64,000 bases of DNA. It comes from Lachnospiraceae bacterium. GTDB taxonomy: Bacteria; Bacillota; Clostridia; Lachnospirales; Lachnospiraceae. This document shows positions 37,158 to 47,833 of the stretch, piece after piece. The notes below the pieces were generated by a model. It worked only from the letters and a program-made list of their open reading frames with translations. It had not been told where the DNA came from and made no database searches. The DNA lies in NCBI GenBank assembly GCA_024699325.1, contig JAILPS010000028.1, positions 1 to 64,000 of the forward strand, written 5' to 3'. A program made the translations under genes and the position numbers. The first letter of the stretch is position 1, and each line of letters begins with the position of its first letter.

Positions 37158-38345
37158 ATGAAATCTAAGAAGATAATTGTCGCAGGCTTATCTGTGGCAA
37201 TGGTTATGGGAGTCATGACAGGCTGTGACGGCAAGACCGACACAACTGACACAACTACAACTACAGTGGCAGGGCTTATAAACGGCACTGACGCAACTAT
37301 CGGAGATCCGGCTGCAGACGCAACTACAACCGCAGCTTCTGAGGCAGTTACATATGAGCTTGTTTATGTTGACAAGATGACGATCGACTACTCTAAGTAT
37401 GTTGATGTCTCTAACTGGAAGAATGCATCTGTCAAGGCTGAGGATGTTGAGCTTACAGACTTCGAGAAGCAGTACTATGTTGCATATGCCCTTGAGACCA
37501 CCCTTGGCATCACACGCGAGGATATCACAGACAGAACAGTTCAGGCCGGCGACACAGTTACCATTGATTTTAAGGGTTATGTTGACGGTGAGGAGTTAGA
37601 GAACGGAAGCGGAGAGGGCGCAGAGCTCACAATCGGTTCCGGCCAGTTCATTGAAGGCTTTGAATCAGGGCTTGTAGGCGCAGCAATCGGAGAGACAGTA
37701 ACTCTTGAGCTCGCATTTCCTGATCCATATCCAAACAACGAGGAGCTCAGCGGCGTTCCTGTTAAATTCGACGTTACAGTCAAAGCTATAAGCGGCTACG
37801 GCGAAGTCGCAGACGATGCAATCGCTTCAGCCACAGCATCTCTTGAGAAGAGCTACGCCACATATGATGAGTATGCGGCATCAGTAATTGAGACAGCTCA
37901 GACAGAGCGCACACAGAATGCTGTATGGCAGGCGGTTATCGACAACTGCGAGCAGCTCGCTGTAAATGAGGAGCTTCAGGAGGAGTATATAAGCACATAC
38001 CTCTACTACTTCAGCTCTATGTCACAGTACTACGGCGTGGATATGGAGACTTTCCTGTATTATTACTACGGCTTCGATACAGTCGATGCCTTCAAGGAGG
38101 CACTTGCCCCTTCAGCTGAGCAGTATGCATTCCAGGCAATGGTAGTTCTTGGCATCGCTGATATGGAGAATATCACTGTGACAGAGGATGACATTATCGA
38201 TGACTACAACACAGAGCTCCAGAACACATACGCAGGCGACGAGGCAGCTATGACAGCAGCCGGAAACACCAAGGATGCGTTCATGTATGACAGAGTTTTA
38301 GAGCAGGTTGAGTCTCTCATCTACGAGACAATCCAGGTTCAGTAA
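37158..38345 (+). CDS. Lipoprotein with trigger-factor-like FKBP PPIase and C-terminal chaperone-like region
   Basis: Lipobox GVMTGCDG; GDTVTIDFKGYVDGEELENGSGEGAELTIGSGQFIEGFESGLVGAAIGETVTLELAFPDPYPNNEELSGVPVKFDVTV. Confidence 0.85.
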   Translation: MKSKKIIVAGLSVAMVMGVMTGCDGKTDTTDTTTTTVAGLINGTDATIGDPAADATTTAASEAVTYELVYVDKMTIDYSKYVDVSNWKNASVKAEDVELTDFEKQYYVAYALETTLGITREDITDRTVQAGDTVTIDFKGYVDGEELENGSGEGAELTIGSGQFIEGFESGLVGAAIGETVTLELAFPDPYPNNEELSGVPVKFDVTVKAISGYGEVADDAIASATASLEKSYATYDEYAASVIETAQTERTQNAVWQAVIDNCEQLAVNEELQEEYISTYLYYFSSMSQYYGVDMETFLYYYYGFDTVDAFKEALAPSAEQYAFQAMVVLGIADMENITVTEDDIIDDYNTELQNTYAGDEAAMTAAGNTKDAFMYDRVLEQVESLIYETIQVQ

Positions 38346-38360
38346 TCACTTGATTTCAGG

Positions 38361-38388
38361 GCGGGTGGCGTTTGCCATCCGCTTTTTT
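38361..38388 (+). terminator. Intrinsic terminator
   Basis: GCGGGTGGC-GTTT-GCCATCCGC then T6. Confidence 0.8.
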
Positions 38389-38400
38389 GACGCAAAAAAT

Positions 38401-38423
38401 CCCAGGCAGCTTAACTGCCCGGG
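38401..38423 (-). terminator. Terminator of argG
   Basis: CCCaGGCAG-CTTAA-CTGCCcGGG; on the minus strand it is followed by a T-run. Confidence 0.75.
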
Positions 38424-38437
38424 ATGCGTTGTAAATA

Positions 38438-39664
38438 TTAGTTGTTGTCGTTCTCGGCTGCAGCCTTCTTCATGGCGCGAACCTTGAGTGAGAGACCGAA
38501 GAGGTTGATGAATCCCTCTGCGTCGTGGTGGTCATAGAGCTCTCCGGTTGTGAATGAAGCTAAGCTCTCTGAGTAGAGGCTGTACGGAGAGGTTGTGCCC
38601 TGCTTGATGATGTTGCCCTTATAGAGCTTCATCTTGCATTCGCCTGTCATGTACTGCTCAGTAGACTCGATGAATGCCTGAAGAGCCTCGCGAAGAGGTG
38701 TGAACCACTTGCCCTCGTATACAACGTCTGCGAACTTAGAGCCGACAACCTTCTTGAAAGCAAATGTGTCTCGGTCGGAGATGAGCTCCTCGAGCTGCTT
38801 ATGTGCCTCCATGAGGATTGTTCCGCCGGGAGTCTCGTAAACGCCACGTGACTTCATACCAACAACGCGGTTCTCGACGATGTCGATGATGCCGATACCG
38901 TGCTTGCCGCCGAGGATGTTTAACTCCTTAATGATGTCAGAAACCTTCATCTTCTTGCCGTTAAGAGCAACAGGAACGCCCTTCTCGAAGGAAATGCTTA
39001 ACTCCTCTGCCTCGTCAGGTGCCTTCTCAGGTGAGTTGCCGAGAACTAAGAGGTGATCATAGTTAGGTGCGTTGGAAGGATCCTCGAGCTCGAGACCCTC
39101 GTGGCTTATATGCCAGAGGTTTCTGTCACGGCTGTAGCTTGAATCTGCCTCGAATGGAAGCTTAATTCCGTGATCCTCACAGTATTTAATCTCGTCTTCT
39201 CTTGACTGCATCTTCCATGTCTCGTTGAGACGCCATGGAGCGATGATCTTGATGTCAGGAGCGAGAGCCTTAATGCCAAGCTCGAAACGAACCTGGTCGT
39301 TACCCTTACCTGTAGCGCCGTGGCAGATGGCAACTGCGCCCTCCTTGCGGGCAATCTCAACCAGCTTCTTGGCGATGAGAGGTCTTGCCATTGATGTACC
39401 TAAGAGGTACTTATTCTCATAAACTGCTCCAGCCTGTACGCATGGAACGATATAGTCGTCGCAGAACTCGTCAACAACATCTAAGATGTAGAGTTTCTCT
39501 GCTCCACAGTATTTAGCTCTCTCCTCGAGACCGTCGAGCTCCTTGCCCTGTCCAACATCGATACAGCAGCAGATTACATCGTAGTTATAGTTCTCCTTGA
39601 GCCATGGGATGATGGCTGTGGTGTCAAGACCACCGGAATACGCCAGAACAACCTTTTCCTTCAT
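38438..39664 (-). CDS. argG: Argininosuccinate synthase
   Basis: [55 protein letters not shown]. Confidence 0.97.
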   Translation of the reverse strand: MKEKVVLAYSGGLDTTAIIPWLKENYNYDVICCCIDVGQGKELDGLEERAKYCGAEKLYILDVVDEFCDDYIVPCVQAGAVYENKYLLGTSMARPLIAKKLVEIARKEGAVAICHGATGKGNDQVRFELGIKALAPDIKIIAPWRLNETWKMQSREDEIKYCEDHGIKLPFEADSSYSRDRNLWHISHEGLELEDPSNAPNYDHLLVLGNSPEKAPDEAEELSISFEKGVPVALNGKKMKVSDIIKELNILGGKHGIGIIDIVENRVVGMKSRGVYETPGGTILMEAHKQLEELISDRDTFAFKKVVGSKFADVVYEGKWFTPLREALQAFIESTEQYMTGECKMKLYKGNIIKQGTTSPYSLYSESLASFTTGELYDHHDAEGFINLFGLSLKVRAMKKAAAENDNN

Positions 39665-39928
39665 AGTTAAATCTCCTTTTCGTGCATTATATAAATATAT
39701 AAAGCGTCGTGCCCCACGCGATGCGCCTTAAGAGCGCAAATACAGGACAGCACAATCACCAAATAGTCTATATCAATTTTTAATAAAATGCAATGAGAAA
39801 TTTCATGGGATATAATTCGTACTTCATATCTGTATAATTGACTTATGGGAGCCGTAGAGATATAATTTAGAGCAGTATATGTCAGGTTTTGCCTAGAACC
39901 TGACAGTTTTGGAAGATGGAGGTTTCTT

Positions 39929-40492
39929 ATGGCAGAGGTTTATGCATTTCTTGCAGATGGTTTTGAGCTTGTGGAATGTCTGGCGGTTGTGGACGTTTTG
40001 AGAAGAGGCAGGGTTGATATACAGACGGTTTCCATAACAGGTAACAGGGTTGTGACCTGCTCGCACGGTGTCCCTGTGACTGCTGACAAGCTGTGGGAGG
40101 AGATTGACGCTTCTGACGCTAAAATGCTGTTCCTTCCGGGCGGCAAGAAGGGCACGGATTCTCTGGCTGTCTTTAAGCCGCTTATCGATGCGCTCAAGAA
40201 GGCGGCTGCAGACCCTGACAGAAGGGTTGCGGCTATATGCGCTGCGCCAAGCGTTTTGGGACAGAACGGACTGTTGGTTGGAAGAGAGTGCACATGCTAT
40301 CCGGGTTTTGAGGATAAGCTTATAGAGGCAGAGTATGTTCCGCATAAGGGAGTTGTGACGGACGGAAACATCACAACCGCAAGAGGCATGGGCGTGAGCA
40401 CCGATATGGGACTTGAACTTCTGGCACTTCTCAGAGACAGAGCATTATCCGACACCATTAAGGCACAGATTCAGCACCCTGACACGCTGTAG
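39929..40492 (+). CDS. DJ-1/PfpI family protein
   Basis: EVYAFLADGFELVECLAVVDVLRR, FLPGGKKGTDSL, nucleophile elbow AAICAAPSVLG. Confidence 0.93.
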   Translation: MAEVYAFLADGFELVECLAVVDVLRRGRVDIQTVSITGNRVVTCSHGVPVTADKLWEEIDASDAKMLFLPGGKKGTDSLAVFKPLIDALKKAAADPDRRVAAICAAPSVLGQNGLLVGRECTCYPGFEDKLIEAEYVPHKGVVTDGNITTARGMGVSTDMGLELLALLRDRALSDTIKAQIQHPDTL

Positions 40493-40543
40493 TATTTTCA
40501 TAAATTAATTCAAAAAATACTAGCAATATCAGATTGCTTGTGC

Positions 40544-40549
40544 TATAAT
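40544..40549 (+). promoter_or_regulatory. Extended -10 element upstream of tig
   Basis: TGCTATAAT, ~110 nt before the tig ATG; poor -35. Confidence 0.5.
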
Positions 40550-40660
40550 ACCACTCTGTGTGACCACGTTTAGGGGCGAGTGCGCTCATCTCCGGGTCAA
40601 ACATATATTATTTTTTTAAGGAAGGTGGCAGCCATCCGGCGTGCCAGAGGAGGTTTTTTA

Positions 40661-41956
40661 ATGAGCGTTCAGGTAGAAAAGCTTGAGAAGAGTACAGCAA
40701 AACTGACAATTGAGGTATCTGCAGAGAAGTTTGAGGAAGGCCTCGAGAAGTCATATCAGAAGAATAAGTCACGTTTCAATATCCAGGGTTTCAGAAAGGG
40801 TCATGCTCCAAGGAAGTTCGTTGAGAAGTTCTACGGCGCTGAGGTTCTTTACGAGGATGCAGCTAATGCAATCATCCCTGAGGCATATCAGGAGGCATAT
40901 GAGGAGGCTTCTAAGGAGTTAGAGATCGCTTCACGTCCTGAGATTGACGTTACACAGATTGAGAAGGGCAAGAGCTTCATCTTCACAGCTACAGTTGCAA
41001 CGAAGCCTGTTGTAACTCTTGGACAGTACAAGGGTGTAGAGGTTGAGAAGACATCTGTAGAGGTTACAGACGAGGATGTTGAGAACGAGATTAAGAAGGT
41101 ACAGGAGGCTAACTCACGTACAATTAACGTTACAGACAGAGCAGTAGAAACAGGCGATACAGCAGTTATCGACTTCGAGGGCTTCGTTGACGGCGTTGCA
41201 TTTGACGGCGGCAAGGGCTCAGATTACTCTCTTGTAATCGGCTCACACAGCTTCATCGACACATTTGAGGATCAGATCGTTGGCCACAGCATCGGCGACG
41301 AGTTTGATGTCAACGTGACATTCCCTGCAGAGTACGGCGTGGCAGATCTTGCCGGCAAGCCTGCAGTATTCAAGGTAGCAGTTAAGGCTATCAAGACCAA
41401 GGAGCTTCCAGAGGTTGACGACGAGTTTGTAAGCGAGGTAGCTGATGACTGTGAGACAGTTGAGGCATATAAGGAGTCACTTAAGAAGCAGTTAGCTGAG
41501 AAGAAGGAGAAGGAGGCTAAGCAGGCTAAGGAAGATGCAGCAGTTAACAAGGTTGTTGAGTCTTCTACAGTTGAGATTTCAGACCTTCACATCCGCGACA
41601 TGGTTAAGAACATGATCGATGAGATGGCTCAGAACCTTCAGCAGCAGGGTATCTCCATGGATATGTACCTTCAGTACACAGGTATGACCAACGAGCAGCT
41701 TGAGCAGCAGATGGCACCAAGAGCAGAGGATAGAATTAAGTCAAGAGAGGTTCTTGAGGCAGTTGCAGTTGCTGAGAACATCACAGTATCTGACGAGGAG
41801 TTAGACGCTAAGTTTGCAGAAATCGGCTCACGTTACAACATGGAAGTTGAGAAGGTTAAGAGCGCACTTGGCGAGGCTGGTGCTAAGAGCGTAGCTGAGG
41901 ACGTTAAGGTTTCCAAGGCTGTAGAGCTCATCGCAGACAGCGCAGTGGAGAAGTAA
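40661..41956 (+). CDS. tig: Trigger factor
   Basis: SVQVEKLEKSTAKLTIEVSAEKFEEGLEKSYQKNKSRFNIQGFRKGHAPRKFVEKFYG; FKBP domain. Start at ATG 40661 behind GAGGAGG. Confidence 0.97.
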   Translation: MSVQVEKLEKSTAKLTIEVSAEKFEEGLEKSYQKNKSRFNIQGFRKGHAPRKFVEKFYGAEVLYEDAANAIIPEAYQEAYEEASKELEIASRPEIDVTQIEKGKSFIFTATVATKPVVTLGQYKGVEVEKTSVEVTDEDVENEIKKVQEANSRTINVTDRAVETGDTAVIDFEGFVDGVAFDGGKGSDYSLVIGSHSFIDTFEDQIVGHSIGDEFDVNVTFPAEYGVADLAGKPAVFKVAVKAIKTKELPEVDDEFVSEVADDCETVEAYKESLKKQLAEKKEKEAKQAKEDAAVNKVVESSTVEISDLHIRDMVKNMIDEMAQNLQQQGISMDMYLQYTGMTNEQLEQQMAPRAEDRIKSREVLEAVAVAENITVSDEELDAKFAEIGSRYNMEVEKVKSALGEAGAKSVAEDVKVSKAVELIADSAVEK

Positions 41957-41983
41957 TAAAACTCCACAGAACAGGAGGGTTTT

Positions 41984-42568
41984 ATGTCATTAGTTCCATA
42001 TGTCATTGAGCAGACCGGTCACGGCGAGCGCTCATATGATATCTATTCAAGATTACTCAAGGACAGAATCATTTTCCTCGGTGAGGAGGTTAACGACGTT
42101 ACCGCTTCCATCATCGTGGCCGAGCTTCTGTTTTTGGAGGCTGAGGATCCCGACAAGGATATAAGCCTGTATATCAACAGCCCGGGCGGTTCAGTTACCG
42201 CTGGTATGGCTATCTATGACACGATGCAGTACATCAAGTGTGATGTGTCAACCATCTGCATCGGCATGGCAGCCAGCATGGGCGCATTCCTTCTTGCAGG
42301 CGGTAAGAAGGGCAAGCGTTACGCGCTTCCAAACTCTGAGATCATGATTCACCAGCCTTCAGGCGGTGCTAGAGGTCAGGCTACAGAGATTCGCATCGTA
42401 GCTGAGCAGATCTTAAAGACCAAGGAGCAGTTAAACCGCATCCTTGCAGAGAACTGCGGACAGGATATTGCTAAGGTTGCCGAGGATACAGAGCGCGACA
42501 ACTACATGACAGCTAACGAGGCTTTAGAGTATGGTCTCATCGACGCAGTCATGACTAACAGACAGTAA
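41984..42568 (+). CDS. clpP: ATP-dependent Clp protease proteolytic subunit
   Basis: [13 protein letters not shown] (Ser), [17 protein letters not shown] (His). Confidence 0.98.
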   Translation: MSLVPYVIEQTGHGERSYDIYSRLLKDRIIFLGEEVNDVTASIIVAELLFLEAEDPDKDISLYINSPGGSVTAGMAIYDTMQYIKCDVSTICIGMAASMGAFLLAGGKKGKRYALPNSEIMIHQPSGGARGQATEIRIVAEQILKTKEQLNRILAENCGQDIAKVAEDTERDNYMTANEALEYGLIDAVMTNRQ

Positions 42569-42580
42569 TAATATTTCTAT

Positions 42581-42616
42581 GATATGCGACATATGTTTAA
42601 ACATAAGTCGCATATC
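42581..42616. repeat. 36-bp near-perfect loopless palindrome between clpP and clpX
   Basis: GATATGCGACATATGTTT|AAACATAAGTCGCATATC, one mismatched pair. Confidence 0.9.
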
Positions 42617-42664
42617 TATTATCAAGTATCTGCTTGACTTTTGTAATAACTATTTGGAGAAAAT

Positions 42665-43972
42665 ATGGCTAATAAGATCAATGTTAACGGCGAAGAGTAC
42701 TGCAGCTTCTGCGGCAAGCCTAAGAGACGTGTTAAACAGCTTATAACAGGACAGCCCGGCGTCTATATCTGCAACGAATGTGTACATTTGTGCATGGATA
42801 TAATAAGCGAGGGCGCTGAGTTCGAGGAGATTGGTGGCTTAAACCTTTTAAAGCCCGCGCAGATTAAGGCGCATCTGGACGAATATGTCGTAGGTCAGGA
42901 TGAGGCTAAGGTCACACTTTCAGTCGCTGTTTACAATCACTACAAGAGAATAATGCGCCGCGTGGACGATGTGGAGCTCCAGAAGAGCAATGTTTTGCTT
43001 CTCGGACCTACAGGCTGCGGTAAGACATTTCTCGCACAATCACTGGCTAAGATACTTAATGTTCCATTTGCCATCGCAGACGCCACAACCCTCACAGAGG
43101 CTGGCTATGTCGGCGAGGATGTTGAGAACATTCTGCTCAAGCTTATCCAGGCAGCTGACTATGATATCGAGCGTGCCCAGATGGGCATTATCTATATAGA
43201 CGAGATTGACAAGATCGCCAAGAAGGGCGAGAACGTTTCCATCACCAGAGATGTCTCAGGAGAGGGCGTTCAGCAGGCACTTCTCAAGATTCTCGAGGGA
43301 ACAGTGGCTTCAGTTCCACCACAGGGCGGACGCAAGCACCCTCAGCAGGAGATGATCACAATCGACACAACCAATATTCTGTTTGTCTGCGGCGGTGCTT
43401 TTGATGGCCTTGAGAAGATCATCGAGAGACGTGAGGGCAAGAAGAACATAGGATTCAACTCGACAGTCACAGCCAAGGTTGACAAAAACACAGGAGAGCT
43501 GTTTAAGGACGTACTTCCTGAGGATCTGGTCAAGTTTGGCATCATTCCGGAGTTTATCGGCCGTGTGCCAGTCGTGTGCGCGCTTGATCTGCTTGACAGG
43601 GATGCGCTTCTGTCCATTCTCACAACGCCTAAGAATGCGCTGGTTAAGCAGTATGAGGCGCTTATGGCCCTCGACGATGTCAAGCTTGAGTTTACTCAGG
43701 ACGCATTAGAGAGCATAGCGGATCTCTCGCTTGAGAGAAAAACAGGAGCCAGAGGACTTCGCTCAATCATTGAGAAGGTTATGATGAAGCCTATGTTTGA
43801 CGCTCCTTCCGATCCTACGATCGGAGGCTGCACTATCACGAAGGAAGTGGTTGAGGGCACGGCTGACGCTGTGTATACATACCGCGACCCGAATGAAGTT
43901 GCCAAAAACGAGAGAGCCAGAGCTTTTGAGCAGACCCAGATAGAGGCTGCCCTTGTCTCAGGTAACAACTGA
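42665..43972 (+). CDS. clpX: ATP-dependent Clp protease ATP-binding subunit
   Basis: [15 protein letters not shown]...CNECVHLC zinc finger, [28 protein letters not shown]. Confidence 0.98.
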   Translation: MANKINVNGEEYCSFCGKPKRRVKQLITGQPGVYICNECVHLCMDIISEGAEFEEIGGLNLLKPAQIKAHLDEYVVGQDEAKVTLSVAVYNHYKRIMRRVDDVELQKSNVLLLGPTGCGKTFLAQSLAKILNVPFAIADATTLTEAGYVGEDVENILLKLIQAADYDIERAQMGIIYIDEIDKIAKKGENVSITRDVSGEGVQQALLKILEGTVASVPPQGGRKHPQQEMITIDTTNILFVCGGAFDGLEKIIERREGKKNIGFNSTVTAKVDKNTGELFKDVLPEDLVKFGIIPEFIGRVPVVCALDLLDRDALLSILTTPKNALVKQYEALMALDDVKLEFTQDALESIADLSLERKTGARGLRSIIEKVMMKPMFDAPSDPTIGGCTITKEVVEGTADAVYTYRDPNEVAKNERARAFEQTQIEAALVSGNN

Positions 43973-43984
43973 TTATAACGACTT

Positions 43985-44011
43985 AGGGCTGCTGTATACC
44001 ACAGCAGCCCT
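43985..44011. other. Stem-loop between clpX and lon, no T-run
   Basis: AGGGCTGCTGT-ATACC-ACAGCAGCCCT. Confidence 0.75.
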
Positions 44012-44034
44012 GCTTAAATTCAGAGGATTTATAT

Positions 44035-46353
44035 ATGAATAATAAGTTACTTCCATATATCACGCTTAATTCGCTCACGGTGTTTCCGGGAATCACAACC
44101 ATTTTAGATGTGGACAGAAAACAGAGCATAGAGGCTAATCTGGCATTTGACAATTCGCCTAAGCAGGCTCTGTTTCTGATTAACGACCCGGGCAGCACGC
44201 GTGAAGATGATCCGAAGGTAAGCGATTTTTATAAATACTGCATGGTTGGCCGCGTGAACAGCCTGAACAACCTGGCAAATGGTGGCATTAGACTCACCAT
44301 CGAGGGAATGCAGAGAGCCAGACTCCTAGGCTTTGACGGCGTTTTGGCAGAGTACGCAGACGACTACATGGACTTAATTCCAGACGAGGACACAGAGGAC
44401 CCTGAGGAGATTAGAAACCTGAGGGAGGATTTAGAGACCACCCTCAGCTACATGGTTGAAAACCTCAACAAAAATGCCACGTCAAATGCTATATCAGCCC
44501 TGTTAAACAAGTCCGATGTGGAGACCGGGACCATGATGAATGCCGTGATTGCGAGGGTTCCATTTAACCCTGAGCAGAGATATGGCTTTATCACGAGGAC
44601 AGGATTTACAGAGAGGCTTAAGTACCTTGTCGACACGCTGATGAATGACATATCGCACATTAAGGTTAAGGCAAACATCCGCGAGAAGGTGAAGCTTAAG
44701 ATAGACAAAAACCAGCGCGACTATGTTCTTCGCGAGGAGATGAAGACCATTCAGGACGAGCTCGGCGAAGGTCAGGCTGCACAGAACCAGGAGCTTCGCG
44801 ACAGAGCGGCAGCTCTTGATGCGCCAGAGGAGGTCATAACCCGCGTCAATAAGGAGATTGCCAGACTTGAGCAGATGCCTTTTGGAGGCCAGGAGGGCGT
44901 GGTTTTAAGAAATTACATTGAGGCGGTTCTCGACATGCCATGGAACAGGGTGACTGAGGAGAATAACGATATTGCCCACGCTGAAGAGATTTTAGAGGAG
45001 GACCACTACGGTCTTGAGAAGGTCAAGAACAGAGTCCTTGAGTATCTTGCGGTGAGAAACCTAAACGGCGGCAATGAGAGCACCATAATGTGCCTTGTGG
45101 GTCCTCCAGGAACCGGCAAGACAAGCATTGCCAAGAGTATCGCCAGAGCTCTCGGAAGAGAGTATGTAAGAATCAGTCTCGGCGGCGTTCACGACGAGGC
45201 AGAGATAAGAGGGCACAGAAAAACCTATGTGGGAGCCATGCCCGGACGTATCGCCAACGCCATCAAGATGGCGAAGGTTTCAAACCCTGTCATATTGCTT
45301 GATGAGCTCGATAAGCTCAGCGCCGACCACAGGGGTGACCCTGCAAGCGCGCTGCTTGAGGTGCTGGATTCTGAGCAGAATGTGGCCTTCAGGGATCATT
45401 TTATCGAGCTTCCAATAGACTTAAGCCGCGTAATATTTATAGCTACAGCCAACGACCCATCCACAATCCCCGGTCCGCTTCGCGACCGCGTGGAGATGAT
45501 ACAGGTGGAGAGCTACACAGCCAACGAGAAGATGCACATCGCGAGAAAATACCTCGTGGACAAGCAGATTAAGAAGCATGGCCTGACCTCGGACAACCTG
45601 ACCATCACGGACGATGCGATAGATGCCATGATACATCTCTACACAAGAGAGGCGGGCGTCAGAGAATTAGAGCGAAAGATCGGCATGATCTGCCGCAAGG
45701 TCGCAAGGCGCATGCTTGAGAGCGACGTTGACAGTTACAGGATAACTAAGGACGAGCTCTACGATTACTTAGGCAAGGCGATATTTAAGGACGAGAAGCC
45801 GAAACTTAAGGACGAGGTGGGCATTGTCAGAGGCCTCGCATGGACGAGCGTGGGCGGAGATACGCTTGAAGTGGAGGTCAACGTCCTAAACGGACATGGA
45901 GACCTGACACTTACGGGCAAGCTCGGCGATGTCATGAAGGAATCGGCCCAGACTGCCTTAAGCTATGTCAGAAGCGTGGGGCCTGAATACAATGTGGACA
46001 GCGAATATTTCGACAAGCACGACATTCACCTGCACGTGCCGGAGGGCGCGGTTCCCAAGGATGGCCCAAGCGCAGGAATAACCATAGCCACAGCCATGCT
46101 AAGCGCAGTCACAGGTAAGCCTGTAAGGGGCGACGTTGCCATGACAGGAGAGGTTACGCTTAGAGGAAGGGTTCTTCCGATCGGAGGACTCAGAGAGAAG
46201 CTTCTCGCCGCCAACGTGGCAGGCATGAAGAGAGTTTTGGTGCCGGAGGCCAACGAGCCGGATGTGGCAGAGATTTCACAGGAGATAATCGGCGACATGG
46301 AGATCAGGTTCGTGTCAGAGATGAGTCAGGTTTTAGAGGGAGCAATGTTATGA
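44035..46353 (+). CDS. lon: ATP-dependent endopeptidase Lon
   Basis: GPPGTGKTSIAKSIARALGREYVRISLGGVHDEAEIRGHRKTYVGAMPG; PKDGPSAGITIATAMLS catalytic Ser. Confidence 0.98.
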   Translation: MNNKLLPYITLNSLTVFPGITTILDVDRKQSIEANLAFDNSPKQALFLINDPGSTREDDPKVSDFYKYCMVGRVNSLNNLANGGIRLTIEGMQRARLLGFDGVLAEYADDYMDLIPDEDTEDPEEIRNLREDLETTLSYMVENLNKNATSNAISALLNKSDVETGTMMNAVIARVPFNPEQRYGFITRTGFTERLKYLVDTLMNDISHIKVKANIREKVKLKIDKNQRDYVLREEMKTIQDELGEGQAAQNQELRDRAAALDAPEEVITRVNKEIARLEQMPFGGQEGVVLRNYIEAVLDMPWNRVTEENNDIAHAEEILEEDHYGLEKVKNRVLEYLAVRNLNGGNESTIMCLVGPPGTGKTSIAKSIARALGREYVRISLGGVHDEAEIRGHRKTYVGAMPGRIANAIKMAKVSNPVILLDELDKLSADHRGDPASALLEVLDSEQNVAFRDHFIELPIDLSRVIFIATANDPSTIPGPLRDRVEMIQVESYTANEKMHIARKYLVDKQIKKHGLTSDNLTITDDAIDAMIHLYTREAGVRELERKIGMICRKVARRMLESDVDSYRITKDELYDYLGKAIFKDEKPKLKDEVGIVRGLAWTSVGGDTLEVEVNVLNGHGDLTLTGKLGDVMKESAQTALSYVRSVGPEYNVDSEYFDKHDIHLHVPEGAVPKDGPSAGITIATAMLSAVTGKPVRGDVAMTGEVTLRGRVLPIGGLREKLLAANVAGMKRVLVPEANEPDVAEISQEIIGDMEIRFVSEMSQVLEGAML

Positions 46354-46964
46354 TAATCAAAAACGTTAATTTGGAGACCGTGTGCGGCATAACCAGCAAG
46401 CTTCCGGAAAACTCCGAGGCGGAGATAGCATTTGCAGGCAAGTCAAATGTCGGCAAGTCCTCCCTCATAAATGCTCTGATAAACAGGAAGGCGTACGCCA
46501 GAACCTCCTCAGAGCCCGGCAAAACCCAGACTGTCAACTTCTACAAGGTTTGCGGAAGGTTTGATATGGACGGTTTGGACAGAGAATTCTACTATGTCGA
46601 CCTTCCTGGCTACGGCTACGCCAGGGTGTCTGCAGGCGAGCGCGAAAAGTGGGGCAAAATGATAGAAAACTATCTCCACACCTCGCCGAAGCTTAGATGC
46701 GTGTTTTTGTTGGTTGACATCAGACATGAACCATCCGCCAACGACAGACAGATGTTTGAGTGGATTGTGGCCAACGGTTTCAGACCGGTTGTCATAGGCA
46801 CCAAGCTTGATAAAATCAACAGAAGTCAGATTGCCAAGCAGACTAAGCTTATAAGAACGGGACTTGGCATGGATAAAGAAGATATCTTCTTTGCATTTTC
46901 TGCGCAGAGCAAGCAGGGCAGGGAGGAGATCTGGAAATACATTGAGGGAGTGATTTCACAGTGA
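46350..46964 (+). CDS. engB: Ribosome biogenesis GTPase EngB/YsxC/YihA
   Basis: FAGKSNVGKSSLINALINRK, PGKTQTVNFY, DLPGYGYA. Confidence 0.96.
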   Translation: MIIKNVNLETVCGITSKLPENSEAEIAFAGKSNVGKSSLINALINRKAYARTSSEPGKTQTVNFYKVCGRFDMDGLDREFYYVDLPGYGYARVSAGEREKWGKMIENYLHTSPKLRCVFLLVDIRHEPSANDRQMFEWIVANGFRPVVIGTKLDKINRSQIAKQTKLIRTGLGMDKEDIFFAFSAQSKQGREEIWKYIEGVISQ

Positions 46965-47794
46965 AATTAGCAATATTTTACGACCATGTGCTGGAGGCTT
47001 CCGAGCAGAGAGGATTAAGTGTCCGCGAGGTGTTAAAGCGGGCGAAGAGCTTTGGCTATGATGCGCTCGAGTGCAGCATGGAGAGCTTAAGCGCTAACCC
47101 GGAGCTCACAAGAGAGATGTTTGATTCTGTGGGCATGAGCGTTGCCGGAGTGTATAAGTATTTTAACTTAGGTAACGACCCGCTTGACGACGGTCCCGCA
47201 GGCCTTATAAACACCGCAGTCTACTATAGGGCGGACAGCATATTAGTTAACCCCGGGTTTGTAAGCCGCGAGGTGGACGAGAGAGCCATGACCAGAAGGG
47301 TTGGAAGCAGCCAGATGAGAAACATGGCATATGCCATGAAAAATATTGTTCAGTACGCCGCAAAGTGGGGGATTGAGGTGACCATGGAGGATTTGGACGA
47401 CGCAGCTGCGCCCTATGCCTCAGACGTTCAGCTTGAGTGGTTTTTGCAGAATGTTCCTGGACTTAAGATATGCTTCGACACGGGCAATTTCATGTATGCA
47501 GATGTGGATGAGAGAGAGGCATTTATAAGGCTCAGAAACAATATCTGCCACCTTCATCTGAAGGACAGGGCACTTCACGGTGCGCCTGGTGAGGAGCCCA
47601 AGGTAAGCGTCACAGGCGTGAATATGTTTAGCGCCCCTGTGGGAAGCGGAATACTTCACATACGCGAGATATTAGAGGAGCTTAAGGCGATGGGCTATGA
47701 TGGAACCCTGGGGGTTGAGCATTTTGGCGCGCCGGATATGCTTGGCTACATGGAGAAGTCAGCACAGTATGTGAGAAGAATATGGAATAGTTAA
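46961..47794 (+). CDS. Sugar phosphate isomerase/epimerase (xylose isomerase-like TIM barrel)
   Basis: GTG start overlapping the engB stop; EVTMEDLDD, ICFDTGNFMYADVDE, ICHLHLKD, GVEHFG metal-ligand pattern. Confidence 0.85.
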   Translation: MKLAIFYDHVLEASEQRGLSVREVLKRAKSFGYDALECSMESLSANPELTREMFDSVGMSVAGVYKYFNLGNDPLDDGPAGLINTAVYYRADSILVNPGFVSREVDERAMTRRVGSSQMRNMAYAMKNIVQYAAKWGIEVTMEDLDDAAAPYASDVQLEWFLQNVPGLKICFDTGNFMYADVDEREAFIRLRNNICHLHLKDRALHGAPGEEPKVSVTGVNMFSAPVGSGILHIREILEELKAMGYDGTLGVEHFGAPDMLGYMEKSAQYVRRIWNS

Positions 47795-47802
47795 ATGATA
47801 AA

Positions 47803-47830
47803 AAGAGCCTTCCCGCGTGGGAAGGCTCTT
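47803..47830. terminator. Bidirectional terminator between convergent genes
   Basis: AAGAGCCTTCCC-GCGT-GGGAAGGCTCTT. Confidence 0.8.
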
Positions 47831-47833
47831 GTA

